Source of the DNA: Candidatus Krumholzibacteriia bacterium
GTDB taxonomy: Bacteria; Krumholzibacteriota; Krumholzibacteriia; LZORAL124-64-63
Direction of reading: 5' to 3'
Assembly: GCA_016744275.1 (NCBI GenBank)
Contig: JADGEP010000215.1
Span: forward strand, 1,036 to 6,730
Length of the DNA stretch: 5,695 bases
The notes below the pieces were generated by a model. It ran no database searches and was not told where the DNA came from. It saw only the letters and a program-made list of their open reading frames with translations. A program made the translations under genes and the position numbers. Shown piece after piece: positions 1 to 5,581 of the stretch. Every line of letters begins with the position of its first letter. Positions within the stretch are counted from its first letter, which is position 1.

Positions 1-1721
1 AGATAAGAGAATGTGATGCCACCATCTGGGTTGGTCGTCATCCGGACTCGGGTCGAAGCCCCGTCCAGGGCCGCCGGGGGCAGATCGTGGGTGCGCACCA
101 CCTCGGACGTGCTGGACAAGACATAGTCTTCCAGAAGGGTGGTAGTGGTGCCGGTGAGCAATTCAAATCTTAACGCACGGGAAACAGAGTTGAATCCTGT
201 TAATCCCACTTGCAGCTGGGCGCTGGACCCAGCGGGGTCCGGTGAAAAAAGCGGGTTGATGGATGCGGTGACTTCCCGCGCCAAGTGATTGTTGTAGTAC
301 AGGCGGTCACTCGCCACATTCGGCAGGTTTTCGCGAAACGCCTCTTGCTCCTCAACGTGTTCGCTGCGCCGGTAGTTGGCCAACGGTGTGCCGGTCGCCG
401 CGGGCAGGCTGGTGGTCGCCATGCGCGCCCAGGATTGGCCCGCATCCGGCGTGCTGCCGGCGACCCAATAGAAGTTGGTCTCATTGTTCTGCTCGAAGGG
501 GTCACCCGCACCTGGCACCGTCACCAGACCATCGCCCAAATCTGTGGTGAATTCCGTGTCGTCGCGCAAGCGCAAGCCGTAGAACACAAAGAAGTCGTCG
601 CCGTCGAAGGCATCGCCTTCACCCACCATGTGGATCGGCACCTCAATTTCGGCGTAGGGAGGCGCGCCACTGCCATCATCCAAAGCCGGCATATAACGGC
701 GTTGGTAGAGTCGGATTTCGCTTTCCTGAATCGCCACATCCGGCAGCAGGCTGCGGGTGCGCAACTGGTTGTAGGTCACGCGGTGCATTTTTGTTTTGGT
801 GACGGCCAAGCGCGATTCGAATCCCAGCAGAGAGCCCGATTTTTCGCCCCGGGCAGCCATGGCTTTGCTAGCTGGACCGTTGGCAGCGCCATGGAATGCC
901 GCCTCTGTGCCCACCTGTTCCAGCATGTTGGCATTGAGAAAGGCGCCGCCAAAGCGTTGGTCATTGGCGCTCGATTTGCGGCGCACCTGCTGCTCCGGGA
1001 TGGCCGATTTCGCGCCGCCCTTCTCGGCCACAAAACGCACTTCCCAGGATCCGCTGGCGAGAGTCGTGCTGGCTCTGCCGGCGCCATCTGCCTGGACCCC
1101 TGTGATACGGTAAGGCACCACGCGATGGCCTCGCCACCATCCCATTTCCCCCAGGGTGACGGCCGTGGTTGTTGATTGACCGCCGCGTTTATCCAAGGCG
1201 CTTTGGGCCCCAATGGGGATGTCGTATTCGGTGGGAAGTGCTTCGCCTGGCAGGATCAAAATTTCGGCCACGCCGGTGTCGAAGCTTTCGACACCACGCT
1301 GGATCACCGGCGTCATCTCCACCATCAAGGGGCGGTTCGCCGCCGGAGCCCATTGCTCCGAAATCGTGCGCAACTCGGGTCGGGTTCCGGGCGGTACGAT
1401 CAGCCAGCCGCCCTGAGTCGGCACCCGTGCGCCACCGACAGGACCCGACGTGGTGAACCCAGGCATTTCCAGTTCGAACAACGTGAGCGAACCATCGCGC
1501 ACCGACACTTCACGCCACTGGGGCTGCAATCCTTCGAGGCTGAAACTGACGCCCTGCCGTGAGCTCTCTTGCACCCGCACCAGTCCAGAATCTTGGCTTG
1601 CGGCTGCCTGCGCGATTTGAGTCCATCCACTGATCATCAGCACCCCCACCAGACAAGCGGCTAAGAACCAGCCCCGCTGGTGATGGTCATTCCCGACAAC
1701 GGTACGTACAAAACGGCCCAT
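1..1721 (-). CDS. Exported gingipain-like (C25-type) peptidase, N-terminal part; runs off the left edge
   Basis: The reading frame is open from an ATG at 1721 through 573 codons to the window edge with no stop. The start is set by GCAGGAG six bases upstream and a promoter further up. Residues 1-40 look like a signal peptide: Arg near the start, a hydrophobic run at about 18-33, and AQA/A before the mature end. I see no catalytic His/Cys pair; it should lie beyond the edge. What is visible matches the non-catalytic front of C25 proteins (gingipains, PorU): MHRVTYNQLR at 312-321, an acidic stretch leading to DDFFVFYGLRLRDD at 375-388, NNETNFYWVAGS at 412-423, then an EE-rich segment and DRLYYNN at 472-478, followed by a beta-rich region. 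These correspond to the 'YRVTYxxL', 'D-x-FYG', 'N-x-YWL' and 'H-E' landmarks of that family as I remember them. Known members are secreted cysteine proteases or the type IX sortase. It is monocistronic, with its own promoter. Exported beta-rich protein: confident; C25 identity: moderate. Confidence 0.62.
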   Translation of the reverse strand, partial: MGRFVRTVVGNDHHQRGWFLAACLVGVLMISGWTQIAQAAASQDSGLVRVQESSRQGVSFSLEGLQPQWREVSVRDGSLTLFELEMPGFTTSGPVGGARVPTQGGWLIVPPGTRPELRTISEQWAPAANRPLMVEMTPVIQRGVESFDTGVAEILILPGEALPTEYDIPIGAQSALDKRGGQSTTTAVTLGEMGWWRGHRVVPYRITGVQADGAGRASTTLASGSWEVRFVAEKGGAKSAIPEQQVRRKSSANDQRFGGAFLNANMLEQVGTEAAFHGAANGPASKAMAARGEKSGSLLGFESRLAVTKTKMHRVTYNQLRTRSLLPDVAIQESEIRLYQRRYMPALDDGSGAPPYAEIEVPIHMVGEGDAFDGDDFFVFYGLRLRDDTEFTTDLGDGLVTVPGAGDPFEQNNETNFYWVAGSTPDAGQSWARMATTSLPAATGTPLANYRRSEHVEEQEAFRENLPNVASDRLYYNNHLAREVTASINPLFSPDPAGSSAQLQVGLTGFNSVSRALRFELLTGTTTTLLEDYVLSSTSEVVRTHDLPPAALDGASTRVRMTTNPDGGITFSY

Positions 1722-1767
1722 TTTGGTCTCCTGCAATATTGGTGGCTGAAAACGATCAGGGGAGGGT

Positions 1768-1783
1768 CATGCCCGGCGGCATG
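1768..1783 (-). other. Short hairpin at the 5' end of the peptidase transcript
   Basis: A perfect six-base stem, CATGCC with GGCATG, around a four-base loop lies just at the transcription start predicted from the promoter at 1789-1817 (about position 1782). It would put a small stem at or near the 5' end of the peptidase mRNA, which could affect mRNA stability. The stem is short, so this is tentative. Confidence 0.35.
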
Positions 1784-1788
1784 TCTTT

Positions 1789-1817
1789 ATTATAGGACGA
1801 AAACATGATCTGGTCAA
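1789..1817 (-). promoter_or_regulatory. Sigma70-like promoter of the C25-like peptidase gene
   Basis: On the minus strand TTGACC (1817-1812) is followed after exactly 17 bases by TATAAT (1794-1789). This is a perfect -10 box and a five-of-six -35 box at the ideal spacing. Transcription would begin near 1782 and give a leader of about 60 nt before the ATG at 1721. The promoter sits between the terminator of the upstream gene (1875-1903) and this start, so it makes the peptidase gene an independent transcription unit. Confidence 0.8.
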
Positions 1818-1874
1818 TGGGTCCGGATGCCTCTTTTGTGGGAAATGGCCCGCATTTATGCCGTTGCAGGGCAC

Positions 1875-1903
1875 AAAAAAGGGCGGGATGAACCCGCCCT
1901 TTT
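1875..1903 (-). terminator. Intrinsic terminator after the third VKSLFR gene
   Basis: On the minus strand a seven-base GC stem, GGGCGGG with CCCGCCC (1899-1893 and 1887-1881), extended by A-T pairs and with a five-base loop, runs into six T residues (1880-1875). It begins 20 bases past the stop codon at 1923. It separates that gene from the peptidase gene. Confidence 0.92.
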
Positions 1904-1922
1904 CAAAAGCATCTGAACCGGT

Positions 1923-2591
1923 TTAACGGAACAGCGACTTCACGTTACCCCAGGACTCGGTCTCAACAGCGACAACGCCGGTGTTGATGCCAAAGACATG
2001 GTTCGCGTAGTCACCCGAGGAAGGCCAAGCCGCCTGCAGGTTGTTCGATACGATCGAACCGTCAACGATGGCCATGAAACCAGGAATACTGGGGACCGTC
2101 GTCGTGTTCAGGAAAACTTCCTTCGGATTGCCATCGGTCACCATGACACTGAAGGTCATCATCATCGCAGCCACGCCGCTGACGGGCACGGGATCGGCAA
2201 AACCGACAACGTACTCATTGCCTTCACCCAGACGAATGGCATTGCCATTGAAATTCTGGCTCAAAACAAACAGGCCAGGCAGGGTAGGATCCGCAGCCGC
2301 GGGACCTGTCCAGAAGCCCACCTGAGCTTCGAAGCCGGAGACAGCCGTCATCACGCGCTCGAAAGGAGGCGTGCCGTTGCCATCAACGAATGCATGGTTG
2401 ACGGGGTTCGTCACCACGAGAAATACGCTGAACGGAACGTTCACTGTCGGGTTGATCGAAGCCGAAGACGGCGTACCGGTCATGTCAGTGTACAGACCAA
2501 TCTGGTTAAAAGCCGTCTGGGCAAAGCCAGCACTCGGGGCCAGCAACGTCAAAGCGGCCAACGCGGACACAGCAAAGAACAGTTTCTTCAT
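1923..2591 (-). CDS. Secreted beta-sandwich-like protein with C-terminal VKSLFR tail (diverged paralogue)
   Basis: A 222-residue protein. ATG at 2591 is chosen because it begins a classic signal peptide (MKKLFFAVSALAALTLL, likely cut after AGFA at residue 24) and is preceded by AAAGAGG nine bases upstream. An in-frame ATG at 2621 has no such site and would bury the signal. The mature part aligns in order with the two 199-residue proteins at 3124 and 4863: IGLYTD at 31-36, SINPTVNVPF then TNP at 45-63, SGFE at 85-88, GLFVL at 106-110, YVVGFADPVP at 127-136, and the tail VAVETESWGNVKSLFR at 207-222. The alternating hydrophobic pattern suggests one beta-sandwich domain. No catalytic motif, Cys or membrane segment follows the signal, so a structural or binding role outside the cytoplasm is likely. 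It carries an insertion at about 66-82 relative to its paralogues. It has its own terminator and probably its own promoter. I cannot name its family. Confidence 0.88.
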   Translation of the reverse strand: MKKLFFAVSALAALTLLAPSAGFAQTAFNQIGLYTDMTGTPSSASINPTVNVPFSVFLVVTNPVNHAFVDGNGTPPFERVMTAVSGFEAQVGFWTGPAAADPTLPGLFVLSQNFNGNAIRLGEGNEYVVGFADPVPVSGVAAMMMTFSVMVTDGNPKEVFLNTTTVPSIPGFMAIVDGSIVSNNLQAAWPSSGDYANHVFGINTGVVAVETESWGNVKSLFR

Positions 2592-2884
2592 TTTGTGGTT
2601 CCTCTTTCTAGGAAAATCCATTTTTCAGCCCTGGGACCATGGATAGCCGATCGTACGACGCGGCAGCCCAACAGAAATCAGCAGGCGAACATCCGTATCA
2701 CACTGATTTCCAGGCACACCCCAACAACGGGCCACCAAAAACGCAACAGCGGTAACATACAGGGTGTGTCCAGCACCGACAAGCATTGTTTTGGAACGAT
2801 AGCGGTTTTTTACACCGCCTCTACCCCCCAACCTTTTGGCCTTATCAACGACGGCCGCAGGTCAATCCCAGCGCTTGTCGGCTC

Positions 2885-2931
2885 TTGACAGAACCCGGCA
2901 TAAATATCTGTGCAAAGACTGTTCCTGTCAA
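2885..2931 (-). promoter_or_regulatory. Candidate promoter within an inverted repeat, upstream of the 2591 gene
   Basis: On the minus strand TTGACA (2931-2926) is followed after 17 bases by GATATT (2908-2903), a perfect -35 and a four-of-six -10. The -35 arm is part of an inverted repeat: TTGACAGAAC on the plus strand (2885-2894) mirrors TTGACAGGAAC on the minus strand (2931-2921), one base apart in length. The arms flank the -10 box, as an operator pair or a stem could. The distance to the gene start is about 300 nt, so assignment to that gene is uncertain. Confidence 0.45.
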
Positions 2932-3022
2932 TAGTTGAACTTTAAAGCGATTTGGGAGCCCGTTTCCTGCCTTTAAGGTCAAAAATGCCGCAGTATCGAA
3001 AAAACTGCCGGGCAATGCGCCC

Positions 3023-3054
3023 CCTGGCTCCCGGACAAAACACCTGGCTCCCGG
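3023..3054. repeat. Two copies of a 12-base direct repeat, period 20
   Basis: CCTGGCTCCCGG occurs at 3023-3034 and again at 3043-3054, just downstream (minus strand) of the terminator at 3059-3089. Only two copies are present and I see no function. Confidence 0.6.
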
Positions 3055-3058
3055 GCAG

Positions 3059-3089
3059 AAAAAGGCCCGGATGGCTAACCATCCGGGCC
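3059..3089 (-). terminator. Intrinsic terminator after the 3124-3723 gene
   Basis: A perfect 11-base stem, GGCCCGGATGG with CCATCCGGGCC, around a four-base loop is followed on the minus strand by five T residues (3063-3059). It begins 35 bases past the stop codon and ends the dockerin-like/VKSLFR cassette. Confidence 0.93.
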
Positions 3090-3123
3090 AACGACCTAAG
3101 TCGCATTCAAGCACCAGGTTCGT

Positions 3124-3723
3124 TTAACGGAACAGGCTCTTGACGCTACCGAAGGAAGCTTCTTCGACAGCCACGGGGCAGTCGCCATTGATCGAGGCGA
3201 CGGGCGTGCCGACTCCACCAGTGGCCAGACCCAAGGAACGGATCGCGCCACCAATTTCGTAGGCAGGCAGACCGTCATCGATCGACTGGATGGTCGACGG
3301 GCCCAGGAAGATATCCACCGGGAACGCGCCCAGCAGCATCAGGTTCCAAGACACGAACTGAACGGCGCCGTTACCCGGCAGCGGGGAAGCCAAACCAACG
3401 ACATAGTCGCCAATCAGCTTATCATCGCTGTTACCCAGATCCACAGCACCGGCAGGCAAAGAGTTGCCCAAACGGAAGAACAATCCGTCCATACCAGCAG
3501 GCACGACAACTTCGTAGCCGCACTCCAACCCATGAACCTCAGCGGAGGTCGGGTTGGTGATCGTGATATAGGCGGGGAAAGGCACGTTAGGCGTAGCCGT
3601 GGTGCAATTCATGTTCGCATCGGTGTCAAAATAGACGCCGAGCATATCCGGATCGGGATCGATACCGGCGAAAGCCGTCGTGGCCATCAAGCTGACAAGC
3701 AGCAGAACTACCAACTTTTTCAT
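3124..3723 (-). CDS. Secreted 199-residue beta-sandwich-like protein with VKSLFR tail (copy A)
   Basis: ATG at 3723 is set by GAGGAG seven bases upstream and by the signal peptide MKKLVVLLLVSLMATTAFA (cut after residue 19). A longer in-frame start at 3924 would place the signal inside the protein and is not used. The mature protein begins with an acidic segment and LGVYFD (28-33), then NVPFPAYITITNP (46-58), VVVPAG (72-77), GLFFRL (80-85), and QSIDDGLPAYEIGG (146-159), and ends PVAVEEASFGSVKSLFR. It is the same length as the protein at 4863 and identical at about 143 of 199 positions by my hand count, without gaps. Unlike that copy it has three cysteines (40, 68, 182). C40 and C68 flank the first predicted strands and could form a disulfide. 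It probably shares a transcript with the dockerin-like gene at 3950 (226-nt gap, no clear terminator). I infer a secreted binding or structural protein; no enzyme motif is visible and the family is not identified. Confidence 0.9.
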   Translation of the reverse strand: MKKLVVLLLVSLMATTAFAGIDPDPDMLGVYFDTDANMNCTTATPNVPFPAYITITNPTSAEVHGLECGYEVVVPAGMDGLFFRLGNSLPAGAVDLGNSDDKLIGDYVVGLASPLPGNGAVQFVSWNLMLLGAFPVDIFLGPSTIQSIDDGLPAYEIGGAIRSLGLATGGVGTPVASINGDCPVAVEEASFGSVKSLFR

Positions 3724-3791
3724 GTTTAATCTCCTCAAAGGATGCAGGCTCCATTGTTGTATGTCGCCGCGCGAGACGGGCGAGTCTGAAT

Positions 3792-3822
3792 GTGGCCCTA
3801 CAACCTGCATCTGCAGGGCCAC
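3792..3822 (-). other. Conserved intercistronic hairpin (copy A)
   Basis: GTGGCCCT (3792-3799) pairs with AGGGCCAC (3815-3822). The 31-nt element ends exactly 68 nt before the ATG of the VKSLFR gene. The second cassette has a hairpin of the same length, stem start and distance (5531-5561). No T-run follows on the minus strand, so it is not an ordinary terminator. An mRNA processing or stability stem between the two cistrons, or a protein site, would fit. Confidence 0.6.
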
Positions 3823-3842
3823 TAAGGGATCTTCACACCGGT

Positions 3843-3938
3843 GGGAAATCAAGATTTGAGTCTTGAAATTTCCCTCTCCAACTCGCGCTGGAGTTTTGAT
3901 GTTCCAACCTGAAAGTGTATTCAAACCGGCGAACCGGT
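3843..3938 (-). other. Extra structured RNA segment in the copy A spacer
   Basis: Three stems occur in succession on the minus strand. ACCGG-TTCG-CCGGT spans 3938-3925, directly after the dockerin-like stop codon. CTCCAGC-GCGA-GTTGGAG spans 3893-3876; it has a GNRA-type loop and a G-U pair that works only in minus-strand RNA. GGGAAAT and CAAGA pair with TCTTG and ATTTCCC across 3874-3843, giving 12 pairs with a two-base bulge. The other cassette lacks this stretch, and its spacer is 107 nt shorter. The first stem is followed by only three T residues, so at best it is a weak terminator. Function unknown. Confidence 0.5.
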
Positions 3939-3949
3939 CCGTTTACAGC

Positions 3950-4585
3950 TTACGGGCAGGAAGCACCCAAGGCCTGAGCCAAACGAACAACGTCAGACAG
4001 GTTCACAGCGTTGTCGAACGCGAAGTCCGAACGGAACGCATAAACGCCGCCATAGAAGTCGCCGGCGAACAGAGGCACATCGGTCAGGTTGACGTTGCCG
4101 TCACCGTTGATGTCCGCACTGTTGTGGCTGATGGCCAGGCCAGCACCGCTCGTCAGAGCCGCGCCGGAGATCATCACGACAGTCAAGGCTTCGCTGGAGC
4201 CACCGGCCTGCAGAGGAGTGACCCAGTTGGTCACGCCAGAGGCGTTGGTGTTGGCGTCGGAAGTTGCACCACCGGTGCAAGCAGCCATGCCGCTATCAGC
4301 GGATTCGATCCAAGCATCTTCGAACGGGAAGTTGGCGATAGGTACGCCAGCGCCGTCCAGAAGAGTCAGGGTGATGGTCGCATCAACGGTACCGCCAACG
4401 ATGGCAGCACTGGTGAAAGCGGATCCGCCACCATTGGGAATGTTGAACATAACCGCGGTCTCGGGACCCGCATATGCGCGACCGGCCGTGGACAAATCCA
4501 GGTCAGGCACGCCAGCAGTAGCGAAAGACGCGGCACCAACCATCAGGGTAATTGCAAAAATACCCATGAGTTTCCTAAGAACCAT
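3950..4585 (-). CDS. Secreted protein with C-terminal dockerin-like calcium-binding repeats (complete copy)
   Basis: A 211-residue protein. ATG at 4585 follows a near-perfect ribosome site (GGAGGTG, five bases away) and opens a signal peptide (LRKLMGIFAITLMVGAASFA). The frame reaches back to 4726, but that extension has no ribosome site. Residues 25-155 form a beta-rich region (for example GTVDATITLTLLDG at 65-78 and ALTVVMISG at 133-141) that I do not recognise. The C-terminus holds two dockerin-type loops. The first, DINGDGNVNLTD at 158-169, has the calcium ligands of an EF-hand-like loop (D158, N160, D162, D169). The second, DFAFDNAVNLSD at 187-198, keeps three acidic positions but has Ala in place of the Asn, so it is degenerate. 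Dockerins normally bind cohesin domains and need calcium. It is probably the first gene of a two-gene unit with 3124-3723. It ends GASCP, with Cys103 and Cys210 as a possible pair. Confidence 0.9.
   Translation of the reverse strand: MVLRKLMGIFAITLMVGAASFATAGVPDLDLSTAGRAYAGPETAVMFNIPNGGGSAFTSAAIVGGTVDATITLTLLDGAGVPIANFPFEDAWIESADSGMAACTGGATSDANTNASGVTNWVTPLQAGGSSEALTVVMISGAALTSGAGLAISHNSADINGDGNVNLTDVPLFAGDFYGGVYAFRSDFAFDNAVNLSDVVRLAQALGASCP
3987..4063. repeat. 77-base exact direct repeat, copy 1 (inside the dockerin-like gene)
   Basis: Bases 3987-4063 are identical to 5619-5695, and the match is cut by the window edge, so the true repeat may be longer. It encodes the dockerin-like C-terminal region from GDFYGG to the second loop. 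Immediately beyond the boundary, on the stop-codon side, the two copies differ at 8 of 37 bases, all synonymous. Confidence 0.97.
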
Positions 4586-4797
4586 TAGGACACCTCCAAA
4601 AAAGGCAAAATTAGCGAGGGTGGCTAACCCAAGCGGACACATTGACAACTGCGTTGAGCACTCCTTCCCACTCACATGTCCATCACTTGACCTAATGAGA
4701 TTACCACAGCACCCGGGGCCACGCAACAGGTTTTTTTTGTCTACTGTGGAAAATTGACGAAAGAGCCTCTGATATCATGACCTAATTGAGGTGCAAA
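4586..4797. other. Intergenic region upstream of the dockerin-like gene
   Basis: This 212-nt stretch follows the terminator at 4798-4836, so it must contain the promoter of the 4585 gene. I could not find a convincing -35/-10 pair. It contains a near-exact repeat, TGACCTAATGAG (4688-4699) and TGACCTAATTGAG (4778-4790), offset by 90 bases, an eight-base palindrome TGATATCA (4770-4777), and a run of eight T residues on the plus strand near 4731-4738 that reads as an A-tract on the transcribed orientation. Confidence 0.5.
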
Positions 4798-4836
4798 CAA
4801 CAAAAACGGCCTGGACGGGAAAACCGTCCAGGCCGT
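4798..4836 (-). terminator. Strong intrinsic terminator after the 4863-5462 gene
   Basis: A perfect 13-base stem, ACGGCCTGGACGG with CCGTCCAGGCCGT, around a five-base loop is followed on the minus strand by a T-rich tail (TTTTTGTTG). It starts 27 bases past the stop codon and separates the two cassettes. Confidence 0.95.
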
Positions 4837-4862
4837 GCGCTGAGGCGCCAAAAGGCCGATTC

Positions 4863-5462
4863 CTAGCGGAAAAGGCTCTTCACGCTGCCAAAGCTGGCTT
4901 CTTCAACCGCCACCGGGCCCAGGCCGTTGATCACGGCTACGGGCACATTGGCGCCACCGGTGGACAGTCCCAATGGCAGAATGACGCCACCGATTTCATA
5001 GGCAGGCAGCCCGTCATCGATGGATTGGACATTGGACGGACCGAGGAAGATTTCCACGGTCATCGGGGACAGAAGCATGAACTGCCAGGTCACAAATGTC
5101 GTTGCCGGGTTGCCGGGCAAGGGAGTCGCCAAGCCAGCAACATAGTCGCCGCTCAACTTGTCATCGCTAACGCCCAAATCGACCGAACCCGCAGGCAGGC
5201 TGTTGGACAAGCGGAAGAACAGGCCCTCAAAACCCGCCGGAACAACGATGTCATAGCCAAATTCCAAGCCCCAGACGTCAGCCGCCGAAGGGTTTGTAAT
5301 CATGACATATGCATCAAAAGGAACGTTCACGATTGGGTTGATCGAATTCTCGTCAGCATTTGCATCAAAGTAAACGCCCAGCATGTCCGGATCTTCATCA
5401 ACGACGGCAAAAGCCGAAGTGGCCATCAAGCTGACCAACAGCAGAACTATCAACTTCTTCAT
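4863..5462 (-). CDS. Secreted 199-residue beta-sandwich-like protein with VKSLFR tail (copy B)
   Basis: ATG at 5462 is chosen from GAGGAG seven bases upstream, the same arrangement as in copy A, and from the signal peptide MKKLIVLLLVSLMATSAFA (cut after residue 19). Landmarks run in the same order as in copy A: DPDMLGVYFD (24-33), SINPIVNVPFDAYVMITNP (40-58), VVPAG (73-77), GLFFRLSNSLPAG (80-92), SIDDGLPAYEIGG (147-159), and PVAVEEASFGSVKSLFR (183-199). About 72% of residues match copy A with no gap. All three cysteines of copy A are replaced (S40, F68, G182). The segment at 40-58 resembles the more distant paralogue at 1923, linking the three. The stop is TAG rather than TAA. It lies 119 nt after the dockerin-like stop at 5582 and probably shares its transcript. 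The role is unknown; an exported structural or binding protein is the safest reading. Confidence 0.9.
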   Translation of the reverse strand: MKKLIVLLLVSLMATSAFAVVDEDPDMLGVYFDANADENSINPIVNVPFDAYVMITNPSAADVWGLEFGYDIVVPAGFEGLFFRLSNSLPAGSVDLGVSDDKLSGDYVAGLATPLPGNPATTFVTWQFMLLSPMTVEIFLGPSNVQSIDDGLPAYEIGGVILPLGLSTGGANVPVAVINGLGPVAVEEASFGSVKSLFR

Positions 5463-5530
5463 TTTGTGTCTCCTCATAAGGTGCGCAGGGATCGCATTGT
5501 TTCCGCCGTGTACAATTCCACGGGCGAGGT

Positions 5531-5561
5531 GTGGCCCTGCCTCCTGCATGGGCAGGGCCAC
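5531..5561 (-). other. Conserved intercistronic hairpin (copy B)
   Basis: GTGGCCCTGCC (5531-5541) pairs perfectly with GGCAGGGCCAC (5551-5561) around nine bases. It is 31 nt long and ends 68 nt before the ATG at 5462, the same geometry as 3792-3822. It lies 20 nt after the dockerin-like stop codon. No T-run follows on the minus strand. Confidence 0.65.
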
Positions 5562-5581
5562 TCAGAACTACGAAAACAAGC

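Larger units (their letters stand above)
2592..3058. other. Intergenic region of 467 nt without a gene
   Basis: It lies between the terminator of the 199-residue gene (3059-3089) and the start at 2591. It holds a candidate promoter inside an inverted repeat (2885-2931), a short tandem repeat (3023-3054), and a weaker promoter-like pair TTGTCG/TATGTT with 17-base spacing (2782-2754, minus strand). If the promoter at 2903-2931 is the one used, the 2591 gene has a leader of roughly 300 nt. I find no coding sequence: the open frames here lack signal peptides, ribosome sites and resemblance to neighbours, and one crosses the terminator. Confidence 0.6.

Noticed and set aside
285..1175. Plus-strand open frame of 296 codons
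   Set aside because: It lies entirely opposite the peptidase gene. It has a low-complexity, Arg/His-rich composition and no ribosome site. It is a mirror frame of a GC-rich gene.
1923..1975. Tail as a PEP-CTERM, LPXTG or classical type IX C-terminal domain
   Set aside because: There is no hydrophobic segment or basic cluster after the conserved residues, no LPXTG or PEP motif, and the type IX domain is about 70 or more residues long with different motifs.
1998..2888. Plus-strand open frame of 296 codons
   Set aside because: It overlaps the signal-peptide gene at 1923-2591 on the opposite strand and extends into non-coding sequence. The composition is very rich in Arg, His and Gln, with no recognisable domain.
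3023..3054. CRISPR-like array
   Set aside because: There are only two 12-base units with an 8-base gap, with no spacers of normal length and no cas genes.
2625..3114. Two small minus-strand frames in the intergenic region
   Set aside because: One reads straight through the intrinsic terminator at 3059-3089. Neither has a ribosome site or resemblance to the neighbours.
3724..3924. N-terminal extension of the 3124 gene to an ATG at 3924
   Set aside because: It would bury the signal peptide, it translates the hairpin spacer, and the paralogue at 4863 lacks it. The ribosome site at 3731-3736 supports the shorter start. The same reasoning removes the extensions of the genes starting at 2591, 4585 and 5462.
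3925..3938. TTCG-loop hairpin as a full terminator of the dockerin-like gene
   Set aside because: The stem is only five pairs and is followed by just three T residues. The loop is closed by G-C rather than the stabilising C-G, and the second cassette has no equivalent.
3863..4757. Two long plus-strand frames opposite the dockerin-like gene
   Set aside because: The minus-strand gene has a strong ribosome site, a signal peptide and calcium-loop motifs. The plus frames have none of these and cross the regulatory regions.
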